DNA of 64,000 nucleotides from Chryseobacterium sp. 3008163. GTDB taxonomy: Bacteria > Bacteroidota > Bacteroidia > Flavobacteriales > Weeksellaceae. The position numbers were made by a program, and so were the translations under genes. The notes beneath the pieces were generated by a model. That model searched no databases and had not been told where the DNA came from. It worked only from the letters and a program-made list of their open reading frames with translations. Positions 44,896-55,330 of this stretch are shown here, piece after piece (position 1 is the first letter of the stretch; each line of letters begins with the position of its first letter). The stretch lies in contig NZ_CP033070.1 of assembly GCF_003669035.1 (NCBI RefSeq), positions 248,001 to 312,000 of the forward strand, given 5' to 3'.

Positions 44896-46674
44896 TACCG
44901 TAATATCTTATTTTCTCTTCTTTTTGACGGTCTTTTGAAAAGTTTGTAATTTTCTTTAAATAGCCAATCACTCGAGTAGCATGATCGATATCAGATGAGT
45001 TACAATCTGTACAATAATGTACGGTTTGCTTATTAACAAAACCACATACGTTACAAACTGTAACTTTAATATTAAAACAGAAATAATTACAGCCTGTATG
45101 AGCCGCAACATCTAATAATTTTCTGAATCCTTCCTGGCTCGGATATTCTTCTAAATTACAATGATATGCAGAGCCGCCATCAAGATATTGAATATAGTCT
45201 TTGCCATGAAGGAAAAACTTATCTATCAGATTTTGACTTTTGTCTTCAACTATATAAAAATAAGAGTTGTAGCAGTCTCTTGGTACATATAACCAATCAT
45301 TTTTATCCCATTTTGCATTTTTTACACCAAGATTTTCTGCCGGAACAAATTCTGTGTTAAACATAAAACCATAAATTTCTTTTGCTTTTTTATTTTTATG
45401 GTATATCAATTTAAGATTTTCATTGACGAATTTTTTATAATTGTCATTATTAGAGATTTCAATTCTCAGAAACTCCGCGGCCTCAACCATTCCATTAATA
45501 CCAATGGTTAAAAATTGTTTATCTAATGATATAAATCCTGCATCATAAACAGGAAGCATTCCTGCATCTTTATAATCCTGTACAATACTTCGGAAAGCCA
45601 CCTGATATTTATGTACTTTATCAATCACATTTTCAAGAGAAATTCCTTTCTGAACCAACCGATTCATATTAATTGTAATTACATTGATACTTCCTGTAGA
45701 AACACCACCCGCACCCAAAGAATAACTGAATGTATGGTCAGAAATTTCGTTTCTCAATCTACAGCAACTCGCTAATGAATCTGCATTATCCGATTGATAG
45801 ATAAAAAATGAATTGCCCTCGCTTAATTCTTTGGAGCAGAAATTGGCAAAAGAATCATCATCTACTTTCTTATTCTTTGTAAGCATTGCAACGGTAATCA
45901 CTGGGAAAGTTAAAATGGCTTTTGAACGTTCTTTGTTGAACCATTGCATAAAAAATTGCTGCAAATTATCTAATGAAGAATAATTTGGTTTGCTTCCATC
46001 GGGGAAAACAAATGTTCCAAACATAGATTCAAAATATGAGCTATCATATAAAGAAATATTCCAAAAAACCGACTGATATCCCTAGCTGCCGCTGGTTGAT
46101 TAATTGCATATACAACGTGCTGTAATTCACTTTCAATAACTTGTTGATGCTCTATAATATAATCATCGCCAAAATCTTTTCTAGCAAAATAATCGAAGTA
46201 CAACAAAAATTCTACGGTAGCAACAGCACCGGCAAATTGTGATGATACTGAAAATAAGAAATTAACAAAAGAACCGCAAAAACTAGCTAAATGCTTAGGG
46301 GCTTTAGATTCTCCTCCCAGTTTTGTTAATCCATCCAGAAGTAATGGATACATAGAAACACTCACGCAATATGGTTTTAAGCTGGTTTCATCGTGTACAT
46401 AAATCTCATGATCATTCAATTGTCTGATGTATTCAACTGCCAGATTATCACCAAAAAGGTCTTTAATTTTATTTGAAATAAGTTTTCTGTTAACTTGAAT
46501 ATTAATATCCTTATTCAGTTCCGCTTCCATAGTTGCAATATTTTTATTGGAAACATTGGCATTTGAATCGAATAAGGCTCCGCTCGCAGCATTTGAAGAT
46601 AATAAGTAGTTTTCTATAAAGTTACATTTTACTTCTAACTGTTCATTTGTTAATCGGGTGAATTTATTTTTCAT
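44882..46674 (-). pseudogene. nrdD: Anaerobic ribonucleoside-triphosphate reductase, one-base frameshift
   Basis: The N-terminal frame (45970-46674) includes YVHDETSLKPYCVSVS and ends shortly after QPAAARD. The rest (44882-46024) contains TGSINVITINMNRL, a C-terminal zinc site (CNVCGF, then CTDC) and a glycyl radical loop RVIGYLKK. Adding one base near 46074-46081 restores the conserved DYQSVFWNISLYDSSYFESMFG. Everything else looks intact and nrdG is intact, so this frameshift is more likely a sequence error than decay. The enzyme makes deoxynucleotides without oxygen. Confidence 0.85.
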
Positions 46675-46763
46675 AATTAAAATTTAAATAATATATTAAG
46701 GTATTTTACTATTTTATTAATCGAAATTTATTTTAAGATTTTAATTTTACTCTGCTATTAAAA

Positions 46764-48110
46764 TCAATTTAAAAGATTATAATCTGGGGCTACTTTTTTT
46801 AGAATAATATGTATAATAAGCTTTATCAATTGATAAATTATTATGTACATACCAAGCAATAAACCCAATCCAAATATTCCAAATAAAATATGTAAATGCT
46901 TATTGCCATCATAAAATTGACTAAACAGGATATTTTCTGAAAAATAAATCCATTTTGAGCGTTCAACTCCCATAACCAATAAGGTTATAAAAAAGCAGAT
47001 AAAAGACAAATTGAAAATCTTCGTTCCTATTACTATGTATCTTTTGGTATTGTTTGATATTGCTTTGATCTTATCTAGTATGAAGCATATTGATGAAAGC
47101 AAAATTGTTGTATTTATTCCTATTATTGTTCCCATAGAATGGGCAACTGTAATATGCGTTCCATGGGTGAAAAGATTTAAAGCCGGTATCGACAAAAGAA
47201 TCGCAAGAAAAAGATTAATAAAAATCCACAGCTCAGAAAGCATCATGAAAGAATAGGAGGATGAATAAAAAATTTTCTTCTCGTTCGACAGGTTTTTCTT
47301 CCAAAGATATATGATTCGTAAAAGTATTATCCATTCTGTCATACTTACAAGATAAGCTGCATATCTTATCCAGCCAGGATTAGGAACAGCATACACATGA
47401 TGTGCCCAGTTAAACATTACATTAATTAACCCAAGAAAGAAAAAGAAAAAAGCGGTTTTTGAACGGCTGTAAAAGTCGTTTTCGCTGCTTTTTTCCATTA
47501 TATACATGGATGACCCGTATACCAACATATTCCAGGCTCCTACATAAGCGCCTCCCGACTTCCACTGCATTGTTAAATTCTGTATATAATTTTCTCTGAA
47601 ATAGGGTAAAATCCAAAGATGAGCCTCGGTAAAATGAAAAATCATTAGTAAAATTCCGGTTCCCCACATCCAATAATAGACCGGCCACTGAGAAAAATTT
47701 CGCCACATCACACGGAAATAATAGAGTCCAAATAAAAGCCAGCCCAACAGTATGGGAATGTAGAACCAATGCGGAAACTCCAGATATTCTTTTCCTTCAA
47801 ACTTCTTAAAAAGATAGCTTATGACAATCAATATTCCCGTGATAAAGAAAATCCAAAACTGCCATTTCATTATTACAGGATTCACTTTATCATTTTGTAT
47901 ATACCAAAAAATACCGCCCATTGCAGCCATAAAAATCCATGACAATGCAAAAAGTGTATGCAGAGGCCTTAGAACGGTGAATGGAAGATTTTCTTTAATA
48001 AAATCTGGGATAACATATTGAACACCCGATAAAAGCCCAACCAACAGGCAAAGTGCAAGACTCAACAATCCAACGAGTATATAATATAATGGATATGTGC
48101 TATTTTTCAT
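46764..48110 (-). CDS. norB: Nitric oxide reductase large subunit (heme-copper oxidase family)
   Basis: The 448-residue protein has about 12 transmembrane helices with the family's metal-binding histidines: HTLFALSWIFMAAMGGIF in the second helix, HFTEAH, WAHHVYAVP for the FeB/CuB site, and HTHITVAHSMGT plus HLHILFG late in the protein. The missing cross-linked tyrosine region and the adjacent cytochrome c gene point to cNOR, which reduces NO to N2O at the inner membrane. Its start overlaps norC by 11 bases. Confidence 0.85.
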   Translation of the reverse strand: MKNSTYPLYYILVGLLSLALCLLVGLLSGVQYVIPDFIKENLPFTVLRPLHTLFALSWIFMAAMGGIFWYIQNDKVNPVIMKWQFWIFFITGILIVISYLFKKFEGKEYLEFPHWFYIPILLGWLLFGLYYFRVMWRNFSQWPVYYWMWGTGILLMIFHFTEAHLWILPYFRENYIQNLTMQWKSGGAYVGAWNMLVYGSSMYIMEKSSENDFYSRSKTAFFFFFLGLINVMFNWAHHVYAVPNPGWIRYAAYLVSMTEWIILLRIIYLWKKNLSNEKKIFYSSSYSFMMLSELWIFINLFLAILLSIPALNLFTHGTHITVAHSMGTIIGINTTILLSSICFILDKIKAISNNTKRYIVIGTKIFNLSFICFFITLLVMGVERSKWIYFSENILFSQFYDGNKHLHILFGIFGLGLLLGMYIIIYQLIKLIIHIILKKVAPDYNLLN

Positions 48111-48528
48111 TATTTTCTTTTTTTTGATATTGAACCCAACCTGTATATTTTATCTGTGCATTTCTGTTTGGGTAATAGCCTGTTCTGTCAACTTCTTTTA
48201 AGAATTGAAGAATATACTCCTGCTCATCTGATGAAAAATTGAATTTGGGCATAGATTTCACACCACTTATCATCATCACTTTTAAGTATTCTGCACTTTT
48301 TTGGGGATGCGAAGAAACGTTTGTTAAATCCGGCCCCATGTACCCGCCTAATCCGTATAGTTGATGACAGGCGTTGCAATTATTCTGCAGCCACAGATTT
48401 TCTCCTTTTAAAGCATTAGAGGACAATTTAATATACCCAAAGTTGGTTTTTTCTGTGTAGATTTCTTTACTATACAATGCGTAGATTACTACCAAAATAA
48501 AAAATACACTCACGTAATATTTATGCAT
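48100..48528 (-). CDS. norC: Nitric oxide reductase small subunit, membrane-anchored cytochrome c
   Basis: From the ATG at 48528 the product is 142 residues: one N-terminal membrane helix (VSVFFILVVIYALYS) and a periplasmic cytochrome c with CNACHQLYGLGGYMGPDLTNV and the axial methionine in SGVKSMPKFNFS. These motifs are typical for NorC. An earlier ATG at 48558 would overlap the upstream small gene and is less likely. It feeds electrons to NorB. Confidence 0.88.
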   Translation of the reverse strand: MHKYYVSVFFILVVIYALYSKEIYTEKTNFGYIKLSSNALKGENLWLQNNCNACHQLYGLGGYMGPDLTNVSSHPQKSAEYLKVMMISGVKSMPKFNFSSDEQEYILQFLKEVDRTGYYPNRNAQIKYTGWVQYQKKENNEK

Positions 48529-48538
48529 GCTGTACTTT

Positions 48539-48766
48539 TTATTGAATTTTTGAACCAAAAGCAGTCATACGTCCTTCTAAATAAGAAAAATGACATACAT
48601 GATATTGCCAATTTCTATTTGTGATTGAGCTGATTAATTTTGCCCCGAATTTTAAAACATTGTCAAACTCATTATGCTTCTTTTTTAATAAAGCTCTAGA
48701 AGAGTTTACATTTTTTACTTGGTCATTGACATTGAGAATAATTTCAATTTCTGTTACACTTTTCAT
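48539..48766 (-). CDS. Small protein at the head of the norCB unit, function unknown
   Basis: The 75-residue product begins MKSVTEIEIILNVNDQV and contains a central basic helix (RALLKKKHNEFDNVLKFGAKLIS) and a Cys-His-rich HVCHFSYLEG near residue 57. It ends ten bases before the preferred norC start, so it is co-transcribed. A helper in NO reductase assembly or NO stress is an inference from position only. No family is recognised. Confidence 0.6.
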   Translation of the reverse strand: MKSVTEIEIILNVNDQVKNVNSSRALLKKKHNEFDNVLKFGAKLISSITNRNWQYHVCHFSYLEGRMTAFGSKIQ

Positions 48767-48895
48767 AATGATTTGAATATGATTCTATTATATAAATCTA
48801 CAAAGGATGGTACGATGAGTATTTAAAATTTAGTGCTCTATCTGAATCGCAAGAGCAATATGATTTATGACACAAAAATAGAAAAAAAAAGTATA

Positions 48896-48929
48896 ATAAG
48901 ATAAAAATGTCTTATTTATAATATCTTTG
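48896..48929 (+). promoter_or_regulatory. narK promoter and overlapping palindromic operator
   Basis: TATCTTTG at 48922-48929 matches the TAnnTTTG -7 element. The 20-base palindrome ATAAGATAAAAATGTCTTAT at 48896-48915 lies directly upstream, over the -33 region. A copy with a single different base is found upstream of cydD at 57098-57117. The placement suits repression, and a Rrf2 or Crp/Fnr protein is the likely binder. Confidence 0.7.
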
Positions 48930-48964
48930 TATCAGAATCAATTTTTCTTTTAAACTGGTACAAA

Positions 48965-50452
48965 ATGGATACAAATTTATCTTCCGCCCACAAAATGTTA
49001 TTTCTAAATACATTGGCATTTACCATCTGTTTTTCTTGCTGGACTTTGAATGGTGTTTTAGTTACCTATTTAGTAGATAATAATATTTTTAATTGGTCTG
49101 TAGTAGAAACAGGCTGGCTTTTAGGTATACCAATTCTCACGGGCTCAATTATGAGATTGCCATTAGGAATTCTTACAGATAAATATGGCGGAAAACCTGT
49201 TTTCTCCATCTTACTTCTTTTGTGCAGCATTCCACTTTTCCTACTTTACTTTGTAGATTCCTATTGGATGTATTTTCTGCTAAGCGCACTTTTCGGAATG
49301 GTGGGAACTGGCTTTGCAGTGGGAATCGCATTTACATCAGCTTGGTATCCTAAAGAATGGCAGGGTCGTGCTTTAGGAATTTTTGGAATGGGTAATGCAG
49401 GAGCTGCACTTACCACGTTTTTCGCACCAACTCTACTTAATTATTTTTCAGAAAACAACTCAGAAAATGGATGGAGATTACTCCCAATCATCTACGGAAT
49501 CACTTTGGTTATCATTGGTTTGATTTTTTTATTTTTTGTACAGAATAAAAAAGCAGCTATTCAAAATAAATCTATCCGAGAACTTCTTGCTCCACTTTCT
49601 AAGGTTAGAGTTTGGAGATTTGGACTGTATTATTTCCTTGTCTTTGGTCTGTTTGTCGCCTTTTCTCAATGGTTAATGCCATATTATGTGAGCGTTTACA
49701 AAACATCATTGGTTTTGGGTGGACTTTTAGCCTCAGCTTTTAGTTTGCCAAGTGGTGTTATCAGAGCGTTTGGTGGCTATTTGTCTGATAAATTCGGGGC
49801 GAGAAAAGTAATGTACTGGGTTTTATATTCATCTTTAGTATTAAGCGGATTACTCATGCTTCCAAAAATGGAAATATTAACGCCGGGAAAAGGCATCACT
49901 GCTAAGAAAGCCGGAATAGTTACAGCAATAGAAAAAGAAAAAATTATCCTTAATACAGGTAAATTTGAAATTAATTCAAAACCCGAAATTCCACAACAGA
50001 CCTCGGTGTTACCTGAATCTTTTTCGTGGCAGGAAGTATTAGTAAAACAAAACGAGCAGGTTCAGAAAAAGCAACTTTTAGCTCAAGGTGTTACCTTAAT
50101 CAAATTTGAAGCACATATTTGGGTTTTCTCAATTCTTGTCATTCTCATAGGGATTATGTGGGGAATTGGAAAAGCCGCAGTTTATAAACACATCCCTGAA
50201 TATTTCCCGAATGAAGTGGGAGTAGTTGGCGGAATGGTAGGTTTAATAGGTGGGCTTGGCGGTTTCATAGGTCCTATATTATTTGGATATCTGCTCGATT
50301 TCTCAGGATTATGGACGAGTTCATGGATTTTCGTCTTCATTGTTTCCGCTATTTCTCTGTTTTGGATGAATACTATTATTAAAAAAATGATGCACAACGA
50401 AGCTCCTCATCTCAAAGATAAAATTGAGCATGAGAACAACAACAAAGACTAA
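48965..50452 (+). CDS. narK: Nitrate/nitrite transporter, MFS NarK family, with an inserted barrel-sandwich-like domain
   Basis: The 495-residue protein has 12 helices of the NarK branch, including GMGNAGAALTTF and GIGKAAVYKHIPEYFP. Between helices, residues 302-381 form a non-membrane insertion (GKGITAKKAGIVTAIEKEKI, then VLVKQNEQVQKKQLLAQGV) resembling a lipoyl/barrel-sandwich hybrid domain. The usual NarK has no such domain. The second transporter gene follows after 27 bases. It should move nitrate or nitrite across the inner membrane. Upstream is an operator shared with cydD. Confidence 0.88.
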   Translation: MDTNLSSAHKMLFLNTLAFTICFSCWTLNGVLVTYLVDNNIFNWSVVETGWLLGIPILTGSIMRLPLGILTDKYGGKPVFSILLLLCSIPLFLLYFVDSYWMYFLLSALFGMVGTGFAVGIAFTSAWYPKEWQGRALGIFGMGNAGAALTTFFAPTLLNYFSENNSENGWRLLPIIYGITLVIIGLIFLFFVQNKKAAIQNKSIRELLAPLSKVRVWRFGLYYFLVFGLFVAFSQWLMPYYVSVYKTSLVLGGLLASAFSLPSGVIRAFGGYLSDKFGARKVMYWVLYSSLVLSGLLMLPKMEILTPGKGITAKKAGIVTAIEKEKIILNTGKFEINSKPEIPQQTSVLPESFSWQEVLVKQNEQVQKKQLLAQGVTLIKFEAHIWVFSILVILIGIMWGIGKAAVYKHIPEYFPNEVGVVGGMVGLIGGLGGFIGPILFGYLLDFSGLWTSSWIFVFIVSAISLFWMNTIIKKMMHNEAPHLKDKIEHENNNKD

Positions 50453-50479
50453 ACTTTAAAAGAATAAACAATTAAAAAT

Positions 50480-51811
50480 ATGAACAATTCACATTGGTTA
50501 ACCGACTACGACCCATCAAACGAAGAATTTTGGAACAAGAAAGGAAAAAAAATTGCCTGGAAAACACTGACAATAACAACGGCTGCACTTACTTTTTCTT
50601 TTGCTACATGGTTTCTTTACAGCGTTGTCGTCATCAAACTTCCCCATATCGGATTCAAATTTACCGATGACCAACTTTTCTGGATGGCAGCAATGCCCGG
50701 TCTTGCAGGCGGACTCCTGAGAATTGTAAATACTTTTTTAATTCCGATTTATGGAACGAGGAAAATCATTTCCATCAGTTCATTAATTAAAATCATTCCC
50801 TTACTAATGCTTGGTTTTGCAGTGATGAATCCTCAAACTTCTTTCACCTATTTTATGATTATCGGATTTCTACTCGGAATTGGAGGTGGAGATTTCTCTT
50901 CATTTATGCCTTCAACATCCCTTTTTTTTCCTAAAAAATCAGCGGGAACTGCACTCGGAATCCAAGCTGGCGTAGGAAACTTCGGAGTAAGTTTGGTGCA
51001 GCTTCTTTCTCCATTGATTATGAGTTTAACAATCTTTTCATTTTTAGGTGGTGGACAAATAATCGCCGAGACCGGAAAAACCATTTATCTGGAGAATATT
51101 GCATTCATTTATGTTATTCCATTATTGATAATCGGTATCTGGGCATGGTTTTCTCTAAAAAGTATTCCTGTAAAAGCTTCATTTAAAGAACAATTAGATA
51201 TTTTCAAAGACAGACATACTTTGTACTGTACGATGACCTATATTATGACGTTTGGTATTTTTGCAGGCTTTTCAGCAGCTTTTCCGTTAATGATAAAAAA
51301 TCTATATCTTCCCTTAGATAAAAATTTGGACCCTTTGCAATATGCTTTTTACGGTCCGCTTATTGGCTCAGCATCAAGAATAATTTTCGGAAAAGTTGCC
51401 GATAAAATTGGAGGTGCTCTTCTCACTCATATTACAGGAATTTCTTTAATAATCTTACTTACAAGATTAATTCTTGGTGGCTATTTAACTCCTACTTCAC
51501 CGGATCAATTTCAAGGATTTTTACTGATTGTTTTAGCCATTTTCTTCTTTACCGGTGTTGGAAATGCGGCCACCTTCAAACAATTTCCTACCATCTTTGC
51601 CAAATCACCAAGAAAAGCGGCAGGTGTAATTGGTTTCACATCAGCAATTGCGGCGTTTGGACCATTCGTGTTTAATGTTTTGATTACTCAATCCCGAGCA
51701 ATTTCCGGAGATGCGCGATTATTTTTCTGGTTTTTAGTTTTCGGATGCGTAATGGCTACTGGTGTGAATTGGTATTTCTACACGAGAAAAGGCTGTGAAA
51801 GACCTTGCTAA
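50480..51811 (+). CDS. Second nitrate/nitrite transporter, MFS NarK family
   Basis: The 443-residue protein has 12 helices, nitrate-signature-like segments (GLAGGLLRI, AGVGNFGVSLVQL, GVGNAATFKQFPTIF) and a short N-terminal cytoplasmic part (NSHWLTDYDPSNEEFW) typical of one NarK subclass. Pairs of NarK genes, one a proton symporter and one an antiporter, are well known; this arrangement matches. It overlaps the next ORF by a few bases if the long reading is used. Confidence 0.88.
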   Translation: MNNSHWLTDYDPSNEEFWNKKGKKIAWKTLTITTAALTFSFATWFLYSVVVIKLPHIGFKFTDDQLFWMAAMPGLAGGLLRIVNTFLIPIYGTRKIISISSLIKIIPLLMLGFAVMNPQTSFTYFMIIGFLLGIGGGDFSSFMPSTSLFFPKKSAGTALGIQAGVGNFGVSLVQLLSPLIMSLTIFSFLGGGQIIAETGKTIYLENIAFIYVIPLLIIGIWAWFSLKSIPVKASFKEQLDIFKDRHTLYCTMTYIMTFGIFAGFSAAFPLMIKNLYLPLDKNLDPLQYAFYGPLIGSASRIIFGKVADKIGGALLTHITGISLIILLTRLILGGYLTPTSPDQFQGFLLIVLAIFFFTGVGNAATFKQFPTIFAKSPRKAAGVIGFTSAIAAFGPFVFNVLITQSRAISGDARLFFWFLVFGCVMATGVNWYFYTRKGCERPC

Positions 51812-51843
51812 GTTCTGCTACTAATTTGTTTAATAAAAAAGTA

Positions 51844-52308
51844 ATGAAAAAAATAACGATTATTCTACTCTTGCTTTCAATATTCCTAAATATAGGTTTG
51901 ATCTATAAATTCTTTTACGAGGGTGAGAAAGTAATTTTAGCAAAAGACGGAAGATCCGAAATAAAGATGACTGGAGAAAACCGTGAGTTTGTGATGACAG
52001 AAATGCGTGGCTTTTTGGAAAGTGTTCAGAAAATCAACGAAGGAATTGCCAAAAACAATCCCGAAATAATTACAAAAGTCGGTCAGCAATCAGGAACCTG
52101 CAAAGTAGATGTTGTTCCTCAAGGATTGGTTAGATCTCTACCGTATGAATTTAAACAAATGGGATTTCAGACCCATGAGCTTTTTGATGCGATATCGAAA
52201 ATAGCAAAAAAAAATTATGACCGTCAGCAAACTCAAGAGAAACTCAATCAACTGTTGAACAATTGTGTTGCATGTCATAAAACTTATAAAATTTCTGTTG
52301 AAAAATAA
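51844..52308 (+). CDS. Membrane-anchored or secreted monoheme cytochrome c
   Basis: The ATG at 51844 gives 154 residues beginning with a hydrophobic export helix (IILLLLSIFLNIGLIYKFF). The rest is helical (MTEMRGFLESVQKINEGIAK) and ends with a heme-c site CVACHKTYK, a cytochrome c-prime-like placement at the C terminus. A longer frame starting at 51805 overlaps the transporter and is rejected. The position between NarK and a porin suggests electron transfer or NO binding in the same pathway. Confidence 0.7.
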   Translation: MKKITIILLLLSIFLNIGLIYKFFYEGEKVILAKDGRSEIKMTGENREFVMTEMRGFLESVQKINEGIAKNNPEIITKVGQQSGTCKVDVVPQGLVRSLPYEFKQMGFQTHELFDAISKIAKKNYDRQQTQEKLNQLLNNCVACHKTYKISVEK

Positions 52309-52314
52309 TTTGAT

Positions 52315-53600
52315 ATGGTACAAAAATCAATAACCTTTGTTTCTATTTTTTTATTTTAGGAAATGTCAATGCTCAGGTTGATAGCCTAAAAATGAATATA
52401 GATTTCCGAACGAGAGCCGAACTGGATAACGGAGCAAGAACAATAATGCCAAAAGGAAAATCACCTGAAACAACGATTGCTTCCAGGGCACGTTTTGGCA
52501 TAGATTATTATTATAAAAATTTGGAACTTTATATCTCTGCGCAAGATACCCGCACTTGGGGTGAGACTTCGTCAAACGCAAGCAAAAATCAAAATTTCAT
52601 TCTAAATGAAGCATGGGCAAAATATCAGGTTTCAGAGAAATTCTCATTAAAGTTAGGTCGCCAAATTCTTTCTTACGATAATGAAAGACTTATTGGAACA
52701 CTCGACTGGATGATGCAGGGACGAAGTTTTGATGCATTAAAGGGTATTTATAAATTAAGCCTAAATTCAAAATTAGAAACTGTAGTAACTTATAATAATG
52801 ACGACAATGATCTAAATGATTTTCCCGATAAAGAAATTTATACTATTTCGGAAGCGGGAGAAATAACAAAGTCTTTGCAGATCATTCATTATCAATATAT
52901 CGGAAAGAAAAATTTTGAATTCTCTGCGATCGCTATGAATAATATATTACAGAATCCATCCGGAACCCATTACGATATGCTTACAATAGGAATTAATACA
53001 AAAAAATACTTGGAAAATATCGGCTTCTTTGGTTCAGCATATTATCAAACCGGAAAAAATACACTTGCGCAGAGTAAAAATGCTTATCAGTTTTCTGGGA
53101 ATATTGACTTTACTCTTCATCCAAAATTCAACTTTGTTTTGGGAACAGAATGGCTTTCAGGGAAGAATTACGATACCGAATCCAGCAAAAATAAATCCTT
53201 CAGTCCGTTATACGGCACCAATCATTTTTATAACGGATTTATGGATTACTTTTATTTTGGAACAAGCCATTTTAACAGTTTTGGACTGAATGATTATTAT
53301 TTAAAATCAAATTTAAAATTCAGTCAAAATTCATTGTTACAAGCTAATTTACATGCTTTTACCTCTAATGGAAAAATGGGTTATTCTGATTTTGGTCAAA
53401 AAATATCCACCTATTTAGGAACAGAGCTAGACTTTGTTTTCACCCATAAAGTCGGAAAAATGATTACAGCAAATGTGGGTCATTCTTTCATGTTTTCAGG
53501 GGAAAGCATGAAATTCCTTAAGAATGTCTCAGACCTTAAAAATGTACAGACATGGACGTGGGTGGGTTTGAAAATTATGCCCAATTTTAGATTGAAATAA
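52315..53600 (+). pseudogene. Alginate-export-like outer-membrane porin, frameshift in the signal peptide
   Basis: The main frame (52392-53600) starts inside a barrel domain: MNIDFRTRAELDNGA, LNEAWAKYQVSEKFSLKLGRQ, LIGTLDWMMQGRSFDALKG, and a final strand with WVGLKIMPNFRLK. The ATG at 52315 begins MVQKSITFVSIFLF and hits TAG. Restoring one T in the run near 52354-52357 gives a normal signal peptide ending GNVNAQ. The family forms anion-selective channels; in this context nitrate or nitrite passage is likely. Confidence 0.75.
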
Positions 53601-53621
53601 TATTTAGAAAGACATTTATAT

Positions 53622-53661
53622 AAAAAAAGGCTGTCTCAAAAGTGAGGCAGCCTCTTTTTTT
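53622..53661. terminator. Bidirectional rho-independent terminator
   Basis: AGGCTGTCTC and GAGGCAGCCT form a 10-bp stem with one G-U pair and a six-base loop, with seven A before and eight T after. It lies between the converging porin and cydC genes. Confidence 0.85.
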
Positions 53662-53668
53662 TGTTGAC

Positions 53669-55311
53669 TTATGATTTGCGAATCTCTGACATATTTAAAT
53701 ACTCTTCAGCAATTCCCTTTGTTGAAGTTCTATGCGTTACTAAAATTATAGTTTTATCTACTGAAGCCTCTTTAAGTGATTTTAAAATAATGCCTTCATT
53801 AAGACTATCTATATTGCTTGTAGGTTCATCTAAAAGTAAAAGCGGTGCATCATGCAAGAATAATCTTGCTAAACTTATTCTTTGTTTTTCTCCTGCAGAC
53901 AGACGGTCTCCCAACTCTCCCACTCTAGTATCGTAACCATTTTCGAGCTTATTTATAAACTCATCTATACTCGCTTTTTTTGCGGCATTTTTAATATCCT
54001 CCAAATCTGCATTATAGTTACCAATACGAATATTCTCAGCAATGGTATCGTCTAGCAAAATAGGATTTTGAATAAGGTATGATTGATTAATCCTTAAAGA
54101 TGATGTATTAATATGGTTTATATTTTCGTCTGATATTTTTATTGTTCCACTATCTGTTTCCCAAAAACGCATCATAAGTTTCAGTAAGGTAGATTTTCCG
54201 GAACCACTTTTACCATTGATGGAGAGAATTTTATTTTGTTCTAAATTTAAAGATAAACCGTTCAAAATATTTTCTTTTGATAAGAAAAACTGATATTATC
54301 ACATTCAAGTTTATTAAAAATAATATTAGAACCGTTTGTTATTTCATTTACTTCAGGCTGTTCATTAATTAAATCGATGATTCTTTTTCCGGAAGCAGAA
54401 ACCAGTAGTAAAGTATTAGCGACATTCGAAAGCGCTAAAACAGGACCAAATGATGATAAAAGCGCAATCACGGGAATAATCATCGATGGGAAATCTATCT
54501 GACCTGTTTGATATAGCTTCCCCCCGAAAATAAGAATAAAAGCAGGAAAAAAAACCATTGCAAAACCATTCAATAAACTTGTTTGAAAGCCATATTTTTT
54601 CAGTTTCCGCTGATTATTCTTTAAGTCGGTTCCAATTTTAGAAATGGTATCAACTCTTTGTTTTTCAACACCAAACTGAAAAATCTCACTAATTCCTTTT
54701 AAAGTTTCATACATATAATCGTTGAGTTTAGAAAAACTTTCACGTTGCCTTATGCCGCTTTTCCTTCCCGCTTTTGAAATATATAAAGGTAAAAATACAC
54801 CTACGAATAGATAGGTCAATAATGCAATTATACCAAATATCCAGTGAAATGATCCAATGAACAATACCATTACAATAGATACTATTCCGCCAATTATCAT
54901 AGGTGATACCGTATGTGCATAGAAAACCTCCATAATCTCAACATCTGCTGTAACCATCGAAATAAGTGATCCTTTATCTCTGTTTTCTAATTTTGCAGGT
55001 GCGAGCCGACGCAAGGCAGAAAAAATTTTATCACGCAATAGGGCAAGTACGGTAAATGCAATAAAATGATTGCATAGTTGCTCTCCGTAACGCAGAAATC
55101 CTCTCAAAGCGGCAAACGTAAAACATAAAATGATGAGAACATTGAATGATAAAGGAACTTTAAACCCCAAAATATCTGCCATGGCATATGTTCCGAAAAT
55201 TGGAATGAAAATAGCCATTAAAAAACCAATAACACCAGCGCTTACCGCCAAACACATATAGCCTGTAAGTGGTTTCACTAACTTTAGAAGTTCTAAAAAA
55301 AGATTCAGCAT
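53669..55311 (-). pseudogene. ABC transporter (CydC-like), one-base frameshift between membrane and ATPase domains
   Basis: The membrane domain (54262-55311) starts MLNLFLELLKLVKPL and has six helices with EAEI-type turns. It ends prematurely at ISFSYQKKIF. The ATPase continues in the neighbouring frame from LNGLSLNLEQNK, with Walker A GKSGSGKST, signature LSAGEKQRI and Walker B LLLLDEPTSNID. Adding one base near 54270-54278 restores SYQKENILNGLSL. CydDC pairs export thiols or heme-related compounds and are needed for cytochrome bd assembly. An alternative start lies 30 bases upstream, overlapping cydD. Confidence 0.75.
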
Positions 55312-55330
55312 ATTATCTTTTCTTTTATTA

